In this document: one piece after another, positions 17,801 through 26,588 of the stretch
Position numbering within the stretch: position 1 is the first letter of the stretch
Layout: each line of letters starts with the position of its first letter
DNA from: an uncultured Oscillospiraceae bacterium
GTDB taxonomy: Bacteria > Bacillota > Clostridia > Oscillospirales > Oscillospiraceae
Reading direction: 5' to 3'
Assembly: GCA_934590325.1 (NCBI GenBank)
Contig: CAKTOW010000002.1
Coordinates: forward strand, 145,199 to 209,198
DNA length: 64,000 nt
Program-made: the position numbers and the translations under genes
The notes under the pieces: generated by a model
Told to the model about the DNA's origin: nothing
Databases searched by the model: none
What the model saw: the letters and a program-made list of their open reading frames with translations, nothing else

Positions 17801-18197
17801 CGAGCTGCGGCGGACGGGCATGGTGCTGTCCGACCCGAAGGTGCTGACCGCCATGGAGCACAGCGCGCTGGAATCGCCCTGCTATCTGCCTATCGCGGTG
17901 CGGAAGGACGGCTCGGTCAGCGGTTTGGCCGCCGGTGTGCTGGCGGACACGGCGCAGATGGGGAAGATGGGCCGATACGTGGACAACCTGCTGCGCCGGG
18001 TGGCGCAGGAGCTGGGCAGCGGCAATATCGACGCAGATCCCTGCAGCCGGGGGCCGCAGGAGAACGTGTGCGACTGGTGCCCCTTTGCCTCCGCCTGCTG
18101 GTTCGACGAGAAGCGGGACAAGCCGCATTATCTGCAGAAGACCACCCAGGAGGAGTTCTGGGCGCTGGTGGACGAGGAGGTGGAACGCCGTGGCTGA
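14886..18197 (+). CDS. addB: AddAB helicase-nuclease subunit B
   Basis: Subunit of the ATP-dependent exonuclease that resects double-strand breaks for RecA loading, the Gram-positive counterpart of RecBCD. The protein has 1103 residues. The P-loop GRAGAGKS lies at 8-15. The C-terminal RecB-like nuclease has VVDYKTGKKT and IQMLLYLFALRRYG. An Fe-S cluster is suggested by SCHFGYF at about residue 740 and CDWCPFASAC near residue 1060. The GTG start has GCAGGAGGTG upstream. The stop overlaps the addA start by 8 bases. Confidence 0.95.
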   Translation: MELHILTGRAGAGKSRKVLETIAAQRFHRPQVLLVPEHATHEAELDLCRALGDTASRDAEVLSFQSLATRVLSQTGGLSDITLDNGGKILTMRRALQEVSSFLTVFARPSQRPAFLRELVSLADEFYAYRIPPALLLQRVQDIPGAAGDKLRSTALLFAAYDTRLHGGDFDARSKVQKLCDSLPDSGYLAGKDLYIDGFSYFNRTEEDILAAALKQAHSVTVTLLGDDSDPQLFQNAVRQRHRLQKLAKECGCSCEVQNLVSNSDTALSHLEKHFFGADEPWQGDASPIALYQAHTAYSEVEYVSAQLRKLAQNGVRWRDMAVAARNMDVYGPLLEAVFRRDEIPAYISRRSDILEQPVLTLLLSAVDAVTGGFEYEDVFRCLKTGMTDLTAEECDLLENYAIRWEIRGNMWLRDTDWTADPDGYSGEMTAYRRNELAEINRLRRKVRALFLPLSEGMKANKTVRGKAETLYRFAEDAGTPEILQRRQKELLDAGQAQAAEEYAQIWHIFCNVLDQFVELLGDTEVDGEEFARLLRLTLSQYAVATIPATLDQVKVSPLTRNDRHTVKHLFLLGANDHVLPTVEKATGILDEQEREVLQQQGILLSDATFDPLSSELQNIYAALAQPTETLTVSWCVGDEAGAKLLPSFVVERIRKLFPQVAVRREDGAYRCELPAAALALAGQRPYGALWRYFAENGEAPALERMAAARSMGRGRLSPQAVRSLYGSTMAMSASRLDRVKSCHFGYFMEYGLRAKERTRADFQAPEIGTFIHYLLENVLKDVERQGIRPERPTLAAMVRRYTKEYAATVIDGYGEKSARFRYLFSRLRETALAIVENVLDELDNSDFRPIAFELGFGGRNGELPAITVTAGDTTLSVTGKVDRVDGWLKDGKLYLRVVDYKTGKKTFDLADVRYGLGIQMLLYLFALRRYGGAYFGAQVEPAGVLYLPARDVIKRADRAIPPEKLTALLQNELRRTGMVLSDPKVLTAMEHSALESPCYLPIAVRKDGSVSGLAAGVLADTAQMGKMGRYVDNLLRRVAQELGSGNIDADPCSRGPQENVCDWCPFASACWFDEKRDKPHYLQKTTQEEFWALVDEEVERRG

Positions 18198-21100
18198 CAT
18201 ACAGTTGACGCCCCAGCAGCTGGGAGCGGTGGAGGATCGCGGCGGGAGCCTCTTGGTGTCTGCCGCTGCGGGCTCCGGTAAGACGAAGGTGCTGGTGGAG
18301 CGTGTGTTCGCCTATCTGCGGGAGGAACGCTGCAATATCGATGATTTCCTGATCATCACATTTACCCGCGCGGCGGCGGCGGAGCTGCGGAGCAAGTTGG
18401 CCGCGGAGCTGGCGCGCAGGGTGGCGGAGGAGCCGGAGAATGAGTACCTGCGCCGCCAGATGTTCCGGGTGTACCAGGCGGACATCAAGACGGTGGACGG
18501 TTTCTGCGCCGCGCTGCTGCGGGAGCATGTGCATCTTCTGGAGCCGGTGGACGGGCGGAGCCTGACGCCGGACTTCCGGATACTGGACGAGTCCGAAGCG
18601 GACCTGCTGAAGGACAGGGCGCTGGAACAGGCGTTGGAGCACTTCTATCAGCGCATAGAGCAGGGAGACGAGGGCTGCGGGCTGCTGGCGGCGACCTTCG
18701 GCTTCGGACGGGACGACCGGGCGCTGGCATCGCTGGTGCCGGAGGTACACGGTAAGCTGCAGAGCCACCCGTATCCGGACAAGTGGCTGGAGAAGGCGGC
18801 GGAGGGCTGGCGGCACCTTCCGGACCGGCTGGCGGACAGCGCATACGGACGGACGATCATGGACGATACCGTGCGCCGCGCCCTGTACTGGGCGGGGCGG
18901 CTGGAGCGCGCCGTGAAGGACATGGAGGGCTGTCAGCCGGTATATGACGGTTACGCCGACCGGTTCCTGGAAACGGCGGGGCAGCTGCGGGAATACGAGG
19001 CGGCCGCCCGCGAGGGCTGGGACGCCATGGGGCGTGTGGAGCCGGGATTCCGGAAGCTGGGCGCGGTGCGGGGCGAGGAAAACGCCGACTGCAGGACCGC
19101 GGCCAAGGCGGTATGGGACAAGTGCAAGGCGGCGGTGAAAAAGCTGACCGCGCCCTATCAGACGGCGGAGAACGAGCTGCTGGACGATCTGCGCGCCATC
19201 GCTCCGGCTATGGAGGCGCTGCTGGCGCTGACGGAGGACTTTGACCACCGGTTCCGCGCGGAGAAGGTACGGCGCAACGCCATGGATTTCTCCGACCAGG
19301 AGCATTACGCCGTGCAGCTGCTGTCCGGGGAGGACGGCACGCCCACGGAGCTGGGGGAGCAGGTGTCCCGCCGGTACCGGGAGATCATGGTGGACGAATA
19401 CCAGGACACCAACGAGGTGCAGAACTGCATCTTCCGGGCGGTGTCACGGCAGGGGGAGAACATCTTCGCTGTGGGCGACGTGAAGCAGAGCATCTACCGG
19501 TTCCGCCTGGCGGAGCCGGGGATATTCCTGGAAAAATACCGCACCTACACCGACGCGGACAAGGCTGCGCCGGGACAGCCGCGGCGGCGGGTGCTCAGCC
19601 GGAATTTCCGCTCACGGCGAGAGGTGCTGGACGCTGCGAACTTCGTGTTCGCCGCCATCATGTCCCGGGAGATGGGGGAGCTGGACTATACGGAGGAGCA
19701 GTACCTGCACTTCGGCGCGGCGTACTATCCCAACGCGCCGGAGCGGGAGACGGAGTTCCACTATCTCTGTGTGGAGGACACATCCGAGCAGCGGTTCGAC
19801 AGGGCCGAGGCGGAGGCGCGGTTCGTGGCGCGGCGCATACGGCGGCTGCTGGACGAGAAATTCCCAGTCCGGGGCGCGGACGGGCAGCTGCGGCCGGTGG
19901 AGCCGGAGGACATCGTGGTGCTGATGCGCTCGCCCAGCGCGCGGCTGGCCGGACTGACCGCCGCGCTGGAGCGGGAGGGCATCCCCTGTGACGGTGGGGA
20001 GAGCGACGACTTTTTCTCCGCCATGGAGGTGGCGGTGGTGCTGTCGCTGCTGGAGATCGTGGACAATCCGCGGCAGGACGTGCCGCTGATCGCGGTGCTG
20101 CGCTCGCCGCTGGTGGGCATGAGCGCTGACCGGCTGGCGGAGATACGGGCGCTGCAGCCGGAGGGAGACTACTACGAGGCGCTGTGCCGGGACGAGAGCG
20201 AGGACACGCAGGCGTTCCTGGCACTGCTGCGTGAGCTGCGGCAGGCCAGCCGGGAGATGGCGGCGGACAAGCTGCTGTGGTACTGCTACGACCGGTGCAG
20301 GGTGGAGGCTATCTTCGGCGCCATGGAGGACGGCGCGCAGCGGCAGGCGCGGCTGACGGCGCTGTACGACTACGTGCGGCGGCTGGTGCAGGGCGGCAAG
20401 ACGGGGCTTTTCGACTGCGTGAGCCATATACGGCGGCTGCTGGAGAATTACGACGCACCGGCCATCAGCGCCGCCAAAGCGGCGGGGGGCGTGCGCATCA
20501 TGAGCGTACACAGGTCCAAGGGACTGGAATTCCCGGTGGTGGTGCTGGCGGACCTGAACCGCAGCTTCAACCGGCAGGATCTGGACCGCCCGGTGCTGGT
20601 GCACCCGCAGCTGGGCGTAGGCGCAGAGCGGGTGGAGGTAGAACGGCGGATACGTTACGACACCGTGTCCAAATCCGCGCTGGCACTGACGCTGGAGCGG
20701 GAGGCGAAGGCGGAGGAGCTGCGGATACTGTACGTCGCCATGACCCGCGCCCAGGAGAAGCTCATCATGGTGTGCTCGCGGAAGAATCCGGAGCGGCATC
20801 TGCGGGAGCTGGCGGCACTGACGGAGCTGCCGGTGCCGCCGGAGGCGGTGTCCGACGCCAACTGCCCAGGCGACTGGCTGCTGCTGGCGCTGCTGAATAC
20901 ATATCAGGCGGCGGAGCTGCACAGCTATGCCGCCGTGTGTTCCACGGAACTGACAGAGGCGCCGGCGGGGCTAACGGTGCACCTGCACTGTATCGACGGG
21001 CAGGAGGACGAGCGCGTGGAGGACGGTGTGCAGGAGAGCGCGGAGGCGCCCGACCCGCAGCCGGACGTGGCGGCGCTGGCGTTCGTATACGACCACGGCG

Positions 21101-21750
21101 CGGCCACGGTCACGCCCTCCAAGGTGACGGCCACCCAGTTGAAGGGGCGCGCCATCGACGAGGAGATCGCTGAAGGGGCGCTGCCCCGACGGCGGGAGAG
21201 CGCGCCGGAGCGGCCGCGGTTCCTGCAGGAAAAGCACGGGCTCACCGGCGCAGAGCGGGGCACGGCCATGCATTTGGTAATGCAGTTCCTGCCGCTGGAC
21301 ACACCGGCGGAGCTGGACGCGGTGGCGGAGGTCATCGACGGTCTGCGGCAGCGGCGGCTGCTGACGGCGGAGCAGGCGGCGGCGCTGGACATACCGGCAT
21401 TGGTGCGGTTTTTACGCTCGCCGCTGGCGCGGCGGATACGTACCGCACCGCAGGTGTGGCGGGAGTACCGCTTCGCGCTGCTGACGGACGCGGGGATCTA
21501 CGATGGCGACGCAGCGGGAGAGGAGATGCTGCTGCAGGGCGTAGCGGACTGCGTATTTGCAACAGAAAGCGGTCTGACGGTGGTGGACTTCAAGACCGAT
21601 CGGGTGACGGCGGACGAGGTACCGCAGCGGGCGGAGGTCTATCGGCTGCAGCTGGACGCCTACGCCGGGGCGCTGTCGCGGATACTGGAACGGCCGGTGA
21701 CGGAGCGGATATTGTACTTCTTTGCCTGCGACGAGGAAATTTATTTGTGA
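18190..21750 (+). CDS. addA: AddAB helicase-nuclease subunit A
   Basis: UvrD-type 3'-5' helicase and nuclease subunit of AddAB, 1186 residues. It shows Walker A AAGSGKT at about 27-33, Walker B VDEYQDTNEVQ, motif GDVKQSIYRFR, late helicase motif VHRSKGLEFPVV and a C-terminal nuclease VVDFKTDRV followed by QLDAYA. The frame is open back to 17935, but that part lies inside addB. The GTG at 18190, with GAGGAGGTGG upstream and homology starting at once (QLTPQQLGAV), is the start. Translation is probably coupled to addB. Confidence 0.96.
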   Translation: MADIQLTPQQLGAVEDRGGSLLVSAAAGSGKTKVLVERVFAYLREERCNIDDFLIITFTRAAAAELRSKLAAELARRVAEEPENEYLRRQMFRVYQADIKTVDGFCAALLREHVHLLEPVDGRSLTPDFRILDESEADLLKDRALEQALEHFYQRIEQGDEGCGLLAATFGFGRDDRALASLVPEVHGKLQSHPYPDKWLEKAAEGWRHLPDRLADSAYGRTIMDDTVRRALYWAGRLERAVKDMEGCQPVYDGYADRFLETAGQLREYEAAAREGWDAMGRVEPGFRKLGAVRGEENADCRTAAKAVWDKCKAAVKKLTAPYQTAENELLDDLRAIAPAMEALLALTEDFDHRFRAEKVRRNAMDFSDQEHYAVQLLSGEDGTPTELGEQVSRRYREIMVDEYQDTNEVQNCIFRAVSRQGENIFAVGDVKQSIYRFRLAEPGIFLEKYRTYTDADKAAPGQPRRRVLSRNFRSRREVLDAANFVFAAIMSREMGELDYTEEQYLHFGAAYYPNAPERETEFHYLCVEDTSEQRFDRAEAEARFVARRIRRLLDEKFPVRGADGQLRPVEPEDIVVLMRSPSARLAGLTAALEREGIPCDGGESDDFFSAMEVAVVLSLLEIVDNPRQDVPLIAVLRSPLVGMSADRLAEIRALQPEGDYYEALCRDESEDTQAFLALLRELRQASREMAADKLLWYCYDRCRVEAIFGAMEDGAQRQARLTALYDYVRRLVQGGKTGLFDCVSHIRRLLENYDAPAISAAKAAGGVRIMSVHRSKGLEFPVVVLADLNRSFNRQDLDRPVLVHPQLGVGAERVEVERRIRYDTVSKSALALTLEREAKAEELRILYVAMTRAQEKLIMVCSRKNPERHLRELAALTELPVPPEAVSDANCPGDWLLLALLNTYQAAELHSYAAVCSTELTEAPAGLTVHLHCIDGQEDERVEDGVQESAEAPDPQPDVAALAFVYDHGAATVTPSKVTATQLKGRAIDEEIAEGALPRRRESAPERPRFLQEKHGLTGAERGTAMHLVMQFLPLDTPAELDAVAEVIDGLRQRRLLTAEQAAALDIPALVRFLRSPLARRIRTAPQVWREYRFALLTDAGIYDGDAAGEEMLLQGVADCVFATESGLTVVDFKTDRVTADEVPQRAEVYRLQLDAYAGALSRILERPVTERILYFFACDEEIYL

Positions 21751-21766
21751 AAATAGCGAAAAGTGC

Positions 21767-21795
21767 TTGCATTTGCCGGGAGAGTGTGCTATTAT
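21767..21795 (+). promoter_or_regulatory. rpmE promoter
   Basis: -35 TTGCAT (21767-21772), 17-base spacer, -10 TATTAT (21790-21795), in the short gap after addA. Confidence 0.78.
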
Positions 21796-21857
21796 CATAG
21801 TTGCGTTTGCGGCACAGCCGCGGCGACGAGTGAACCAGAAAGGGGTGAACAAGAGCA

Positions 21858-22061
21858 ATGAAGGAAGGAATCCATCCCAATTATCAGCAGACTACTATTA
21901 AATGCGCCTGCGGTAATGTGATTGAGACAGGTTCTACGAAGAAGGATATTCGCGTGGAAGTCTGCTCTAAGTGTCACCCCTTCTTCACCGGCAAGCAGAA
22001 GCTGGTGGATACCGGCGGACGTGTTGCCAAGTTCAACAAGCGTTTCGGCCTGGACAAGTAA
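21858..22061 (+). CDS. rpmE: 50S ribosomal protein L31
   Basis: A 67-residue L31 of the zinc-containing (C+) type, with CACG near residues 16-19 and CSKC at 36-39 supplying the four zinc ligands. [17 protein letters not shown] is the family signature. It is a monocistronic unit with its own promoter and terminator. A preceding TTG/GTG-rich stretch has no better start than the ATG at 21858. Confidence 0.97.
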   Translation: MKEGIHPNYQQTTIKCACGNVIETGSTKKDIRVEVCSKCHPFFTGKQKLVDTGGRVAKFNKRFGLDK

Positions 22062-22074
22062 GGACACATCACAT

Positions 22075-22111
22075 ACGAAGCTCGTACCGATGGTGCGGGC
22101 TTCGTTTTTTT
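22075..22111 (+). terminator. rpmE terminator
   Basis: 14-bp stem (ACGAAGCTCGTACC against GGTGCGGGCTTCGT with two G-U pairs), 3-base loop, T7 tract. Confidence 0.9.
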
Positions 22112-22113
22112 GT

Positions 22114-22142
22114 TTTACTTTTGGTGCAGGAACGCTTATAAT
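22114..22142 (+). promoter_or_regulatory. hflX promoter
   Basis: -35 TTTACT (22114-22119), 17-base spacer, -10 TATAAT (22137-22142), just after the rpmE terminator. Confidence 0.75.
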
Positions 22143-22171
22143 AGAGAAAAACGTGACCGAGAGGGTTATCT

Positions 22172-23479
22172 ATGGAACGAAAGACCATTGAAGAAAACAA
22201 GAACGGCGTGCGGGACTACGCGGTGCTGGTGGGGCTGCGGTCCCCGGTGCTGGGCAGCGACAGCGCCGACGAGGAAAGCCTGGCGGAGCTCAGTGCGCTG
22301 GTGGAGACAGCGGGCGCGGAGTCCGTGGGCGTGATATTGCAGAGCAGGGAGAAGCCCGACCCCCACAGCTTTATCGGCGAGGGCAAGGTGGAGGAGGTCA
22401 GGCGCATGGTGGAGAACAGCGAGGCCACCATGGTGATCTTCGACAACGACTTGTCGCCATCCCAGATCCGCGTGCTGACGGAGCTGTGCGGCGTGCAGGT
22501 GCTGGACCGCAGCGGGCTCATTCTGGACATCTTCGCCCAGCGGGCGCGGACGAAGGAGGGCTGCCTGCAGGTGGAACTGGCGCAGTACCAGTATCTGCTG
22601 CCCCGGCTGATCGGTATGTGGTCGCATCTGGAGCGGCAGGGCGGCACCGGCGGCTCGCCCATCGGCACGAAGGGCCCCGGCGAGACCCAGCTGGAGACCG
22701 ACCGGCGGCACATCCGGCGGAAGATCGACAAGCTGAAGGAGGAACTGGAGGAGGTGCGGCGCGTCCGCGCCACCCAGCGGCAGCGGCGGCAGAAGAACGA
22801 GATACCGGTGGTGGCGATCGTGGGCTATACCAACGCGGGAAAATCCACGCTGCTGAACGCCATCACCGGCGCGGGGATACCGGCCAATAACCGGCTATTC
22901 GACACGCTGGACACCACCACGCGGCTGCTGACCGTCAGCGACACGCTGGACGTGGTCATCTCCGACACGGTGGGCTTTATCCGCAAGCTGCCCCATCAGC
23001 TGGTGGAGGCCTTCAAGGCCACGCTGGAGGAGCTGGAATACGCCGACCTGCTGCTGCACGTCATCGATGCCAGCAATCCCGAGTGGCAGGAGCAGGCGCG
23101 TATCGTGGATGATCTTATCCGTGAGCTGGGTGCCGACGGTATCCCCTGCATCCGGGTATACAACAAGTCCGACCTGGCCTTCGCCTTCCAGCGGGACAAG
23201 GAGGGGGACGCGGTATCCGTGTCCGCCAAGACCGGCGAGGGGCTGGACAGACTGCTGGTGGCCATCGACAAGAAGCTGGACAAGGGCACGAAGCGGGTGA
23301 CGCTGCACCTGCCCTACGACAAGGCGGGGGCGCTGGACAGCCTGTACCGCGAGGCCAAGGTGGAGTCCGTGGAATACGGCGAAACGGTGGACGTGGTGGC
23401 GGTGTGTACGCCTCGCGTCATCGGCCAGCTGAAGGACTATATCGAGGGCTGGACGGAGCCGAAGGAGGACTGGGAATGA
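22172..23479 (+). CDS. hflX: Ribosome-associated GTPase HflX
   Basis: GTPase that splits stalled or heat-damaged 70S ribosomes. The 435-residue protein has the HflX N-terminal domain (PDPHSFIGEGKVEE), a coiled linker (GPGETQLETDRR, then a basic helix to about residue 210) and the G domain with GYTNAGKS (about 219-226), DTVGF and NKSD. The C-terminal extension (about 360-435) is present. The YigZ-family gene overlaps its stop by 4 bases (ATGA). Confidence 0.96.
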   Translation: MERKTIEENKNGVRDYAVLVGLRSPVLGSDSADEESLAELSALVETAGAESVGVILQSREKPDPHSFIGEGKVEEVRRMVENSEATMVIFDNDLSPSQIRVLTELCGVQVLDRSGLILDIFAQRARTKEGCLQVELAQYQYLLPRLIGMWSHLERQGGTGGSPIGTKGPGETQLETDRRHIRRKIDKLKEELEEVRRVRATQRQRRQKNEIPVVAIVGYTNAGKSTLLNAITGAGIPANNRLFDTLDTTTRLLTVSDTLDVVISDTVGFIRKLPHQLVEAFKATLEELEYADLLLHVIDASNPEWQEQARIVDDLIRELGADGIPCIRVYNKSDLAFAFQRDKEGDAVSVSAKTGEGLDRLLVAIDKKLDKGTKRVTLHLPYDKAGALDSLYREAKVESVEYGETVDVVAVCTPRVIGQLKDYIEGWTEPKEDWE

Positions 23480-24108
23480 GCGATTTCCGCGTACCCTGCG
23501 GCGCGGCGGAGACAGAGTTCACCGAGAAGCGGTCGCGGTTCATCGGGCACCTGCTGCCGGTGGAGACAGAGGAGCAGGCCCGTGAGTTCATCGCGCAGAT
23601 GAAGAAGAAATACTACGACGCCCGGCACAACTGCTGGTGCTATCTTATCGGCAGCGACATCCTGCGCTACGGCGACGACGGTGAGCCTCAGGGCACGGCG
23701 GGACAGCCCATGCTGAACGTGTTCCGGCGGAAGAACGTGACCAATGTGGTGTGCGTGGTGACGCGGTACTTCGGCGGTATCCTGCTGGGTGCGGGAGGGC
23801 TGACGCGGGCGTATTCCAAAAGTGCCCGGGACGCGCTGGCGGCGGCCGGTGTGGCGGAGATGGGACTGTGGGCCACGGCGGACATCCCGTGTCCGTATCC
23901 GCTGTTCGAGCGGGTGCGGGGCGAGGTGACGGCGCTGGGCGGCACTGTGGACAACGCCGATTACGGCGCGGATATACGGCTGACGGTCTCGCTGCCGGCG
24001 GAGCAGACGGCGGCGCTGCAAGTGCGGCTGACGGAGTTGTCCGCGGGGGGTATCGCTATGACCGTGACGGCGGAGGAATACCGGCCCGGCCCGCGGATGG
24101 AAATATGA
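23476..24108 (+). CDS. YigZ/IMPACT family protein
   Basis: A 210-residue member of the UPF0029/IMPACT family. The N-terminal domain carries the conserved segment KKYYDARHNCWCYL and then SDDGEP-like YGDDGEPQGTAG and VVTRYFGGILLGAGGL. A ferredoxin-like DUF1949 domain covers about 135-205. Bacterial members are linked to translation-related regulation, but the activity is not established. The start overlaps the hflX stop (ATGA) with GAAGGAGG inside hflX, implying coupled expression. Confidence 0.93.
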   Translation: MSDFRVPCGAAETEFTEKRSRFIGHLLPVETEEQAREFIAQMKKKYYDARHNCWCYLIGSDILRYGDDGEPQGTAGQPMLNVFRRKNVTNVVCVVTRYFGGILLGAGGLTRAYSKSARDALAAAGVAEMGLWATADIPCPYPLFERVRGEVTALGGTVDNADYGADIRLTVSLPAEQTAALQVRLTELSAGGIAMTVTAEEYRPGPRMEI

Positions 24109-24114
24109 GAGAGA

Positions 24115-24141
24115 AGAGGACGCTGACGGCGTCCTCTTTTT
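24115..24141 (+). terminator. Terminator after the hflX-yigZ unit
   Basis: 9-bp stem AGAGGACGC / GCGTCCTCT, 5-base loop, TTTTT. Confidence 0.88.
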
Positions 24142-24208
24142 CTGCCTGCCGCCGCACAGGGAGGGGCATAGCGGCATAGAATGGCATGAGTACAAAGGAG
24201 GTGCCACA

Positions 24209-24463
24209 ATGGAGGAGTATCTTATCACCGCGCGCTCCGTGACCCATGCCCAGCGCATGGCACAGCTGCTGGAGCGGCGGGGACTGCGGGCGGCTGTGGC
24301 CCGCGCGCCTATGGGATTGACAGGGAAGGGCTGCGGCTACGTGCTGCGGCTGCGGGGACGGACGCACACGGAGGCGGCGCTGCGGCTGCTGCGCGAGACG
24401 GGATTCGCGCCCGCACAGGTGTTTCGCCGTCGGGACGACGGCTATGACGAGGTGACGATATGA
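24209..24463 (+). CDS. DUF3343 protein, putative Se/S carrier
   Basis: An 84-residue protein of the DUF3343 family. It resembles a small carrier with one central cysteine (GKGCGYVLRLRG, about residues 39-50) in a ferredoxin-like fold. Family members are found beside cysteine desulfurase-like enzymes and selenium-use genes and have been proposed to carry sulfur or selenium; this is not proven. It overlaps the PLP enzyme by 4 bases (ATGA) and so is expected to work with it. An AAAGGAGG ribosome site precedes the ATG. Confidence 0.85.
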   Translation: MEEYLITARSVTHAQRMAQLLERRGLRAAVARAPMGLTGKGCGYVLRLRGRTHTEAALRLLRETGFAPAQVFRRRDDGYDEVTI

Positions 24464-25581
24464 TCTACTTTGACGCGGGAGCCACCACATTACAGAAGCC
24501 GGAGACTGTGGCGCAGGCCATGTACCGGGCGGTGTCCGGCCTGTCCTCGCCGGGACGGGGGAGCTATCCCGCCACGCGGGCGGCGGAGGAGACCGACCTG
24601 CGGTGCCGCATGCTGGCGGCGGAGATGTTCGGCGTGGCCGACCCGGAGCGGGTGGTGTTCACATCCTGCGCCACCCACGGACTGAATATCGCCATCCGGA
24701 CGCTGGTAAAGCCGGGGAGCCGGGTGGTGATCTCCGGGTACGAGCACAACGCCGTTACCCGGCCGCTGCACGCCATCCCCGGTGTAGAGATCGTGGTGGC
24801 GGACGCGCCGCTTTTCGACGGGGACGAGATGGTGCGGCAGTTCGCCGCCGCACTGGCGCAGCCGGTGGACGCGGTGATCTGCACCCATGTATCTAATGTG
24901 TTCGGCTTCCGCCTGCCGGTGGAGCGCATCGCGGCGCTGTGCCGGGAAAAGGGTGTGCCCTTTATGCTGGACGCCTCCCAGTCTGCGGGGATGCTGCCGG
25001 TGGATATGGCGGCCCTGGGTGCGGCGTTCATCGCCATGCCGGGGCACAAGGGTCTGTACGGCCCCCAGGGGACGGGGCTGCTGCTGTGCGGTATGGAGCC
25101 GTCGCCCCTGATGCAGGGCGGCACCGGGTCACAGTCCATTCTGCAGGATATGCCCGCTGAGCTGCCCGACCGGCTGGAGCCGGGCACCCACAATATGCCG
25201 GGCATCGCGGGGCTGGCGGAGGGCCTGCGGTTCGTGAAGATCCGGGGCGTGGGGACCATCGCCGACCACGAGCGGCGGCTGGCGCGGCGGTGCGCGGAGC
25301 AGCTGGGAAACATACCCGGCGTGGAGGTGTTTTACACGCCCGACGACGGGGCGCAGACCGGTGTGCTGAGCTTTCGCGCGGCGGGGAAGGACTGCGAAGA
25401 GCTGGGGGAGGCACTGGCGTCACGCGGCGTGGCGGTGCGCGCGGGACTGCACTGTGCGCCGCTGGCGCACCGCACGGCGGGGACCCTGGACACCGGCACG
25501 GTGCGGTGCAGCTTTTCCGCCTTCAACACGACGGCACAGGTGGACGGATTCGCCCGTATCATGCGGCAGATCGTTCGTTAA
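24460..25581 (+). CDS. Class V PLP enzyme, cysteine desulfurase/selenocysteine lyase-like
   Basis: A 373-residue PLP enzyme of the SufS/CsdA type that removes S or Se from (seleno)cysteine and may pass it to the overlapping DUF3343 carrier. It has N-terminal YFDAGATT, the aspartate region FMLDASQSAG, the Schiff-base lysine in MPGHKGLYGPQG (about residue 192) and a candidate active cysteine in RAGLHCAPLAH (about 331). It is shorter than SufS and no SUF or ISC scaffold is adjacent, so a specialised trafficking role is more likely than housekeeping Fe-S assembly. Confidence 0.88.
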   Translation: MIYFDAGATTLQKPETVAQAMYRAVSGLSSPGRGSYPATRAAEETDLRCRMLAAEMFGVADPERVVFTSCATHGLNIAIRTLVKPGSRVVISGYEHNAVTRPLHAIPGVEIVVADAPLFDGDEMVRQFAAALAQPVDAVICTHVSNVFGFRLPVERIAALCREKGVPFMLDASQSAGMLPVDMAALGAAFIAMPGHKGLYGPQGTGLLLCGMEPSPLMQGGTGSQSILQDMPAELPDRLEPGTHNMPGIAGLAEGLRFVKIRGVGTIADHERRLARRCAEQLGNIPGVEVFYTPDDGAQTGVLSFRAAGKDCEELGEALASRGVAVRAGLHCAPLAHRTAGTLDTGTVRCSFSAFNTTAQVDGFARIMRQIVR

Positions 25582-25609
25582 ACTGCAAAACTATTCACAT
25601 AATTTTTTG

Positions 25610-25638
25610 TTGCATTTTCCCAATATTTTTTATATAAT
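25610..25638 (+). promoter_or_regulatory. cdaA operon promoter
   Basis: -35 TTGCAT (25610-25615), 17-base AT-rich spacer, consensus -10 TATAAT (25633-25638). Confidence 0.82.
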
Positions 25639-25691
25639 GTTAGTATCTATGAGTATGCAAATTTTGTACCCGATGCAGGAAGGGTGACAAC

Positions 25692-26588
25692 ATGGAAAAG
25701 GTACTGGCATTACTGGAGAATATTGGGAATTACTTATTGCTGATACGGGTGTCTGACGTGCTGGACATCGCCATTATCGCGTTCCTCGTCTATAATCTTC
25801 TGCGCATGGTGAAGAGCACCCGCGCGGAGAATATACTTCGGGGCGTGGTGGCGTTCCTGGTGGTGCTGGGACTGGCGGATATACTGCAGCTGAACGCCAT
25901 CTCCTACATCATGAAGAACCTGGTGCAGGTGGGCATTCTGGCCATCATTGTCCTGTTCCAGCCGGAGATACGGCAGATACTGGAGAAGGTGGGCAGCCGC
26001 AACATCAAGATGCTGCGGGTGTTCAACGACCCCAAGCAGCAGTCGGAGCTGGACACGGCCATCGACCAGACGGTGGTGGCCTGCAGCGAGATGTCCCAGA
26101 GCAAGACCGGCGTGCTGATCGTGTTCGAGAGGAACATCCGGCTGGACGACATGGTGCGCAGCGGCACCACGCTGGACGCGGCGGTGTCTTCGGAGTTGCT
26201 GAAGAACATCTTCTTCGTGAAGGCGCCCATGCATGACGGCGCGGTGATCATCCGCCACGGGCGGATACTGGGCGCGGGCTGCATGCTGCCCCTGAGCAAA
26301 AACGTGAACCTGAGCCGCGACCTGGGCATGCGCCACCGGGCGGGCATAGGTATGAGCGAGAACTCCGACGCGGTGGTGGTCATCGTATCCGAGGAGACCG
26401 GCTCCATCTCCGTGGCCATCGGCGGCATGCTGAAGCGCCACCTGAAGCCGGAGACACTGAACAAGCTGCTGCGCAACGAATTGATGCCGCAGGAGGACGA
26501 GGTGGAGGACAAGCCCCGCCACAGTCTGATCGACCTGCTGGCGGCCAGGAGAAAGGGGGAGCGCGACGATGTCGGAATGGACCTCTGA
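25692..26588 (+). CDS. cdaA: Diadenylate cyclase CdaA
   Basis: Membrane enzyme that makes cyclic di-AMP from two ATP, controlling osmolyte/potassium transport and wall homeostasis. The 298-residue protein has three N-terminal membrane helices (about residues 10-85), a short coiled coil and a DAC domain with the catalytic motifs DGA (in MHDGAVIIRHGRI, about residue 178) and RHR (GMRHRAGIG, about 213). It overlaps the regulator gene cdaR by 20 bases. glmM, often third in this operon, is absent. Confidence 0.96.
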   Translation: MEKVLALLENIGNYLLLIRVSDVLDIAIIAFLVYNLLRMVKSTRAENILRGVVAFLVVLGLADILQLNAISYIMKNLVQVGILAIIVLFQPEIRQILEKVGSRNIKMLRVFNDPKQQSELDTAIDQTVVACSEMSQSKTGVLIVFERNIRLDDMVRSGTTLDAAVSSELLKNIFFVKAPMHDGAVIIRHGRILGAGCMLPLSKNVNLSRDLGMRHRAGIGMSENSDAVVVIVSEETGSISVAIGGMLKRHLKPETLNKLLRNELMPQEDEVEDKPRHSLIDLLAARRKGERDDVGMDL

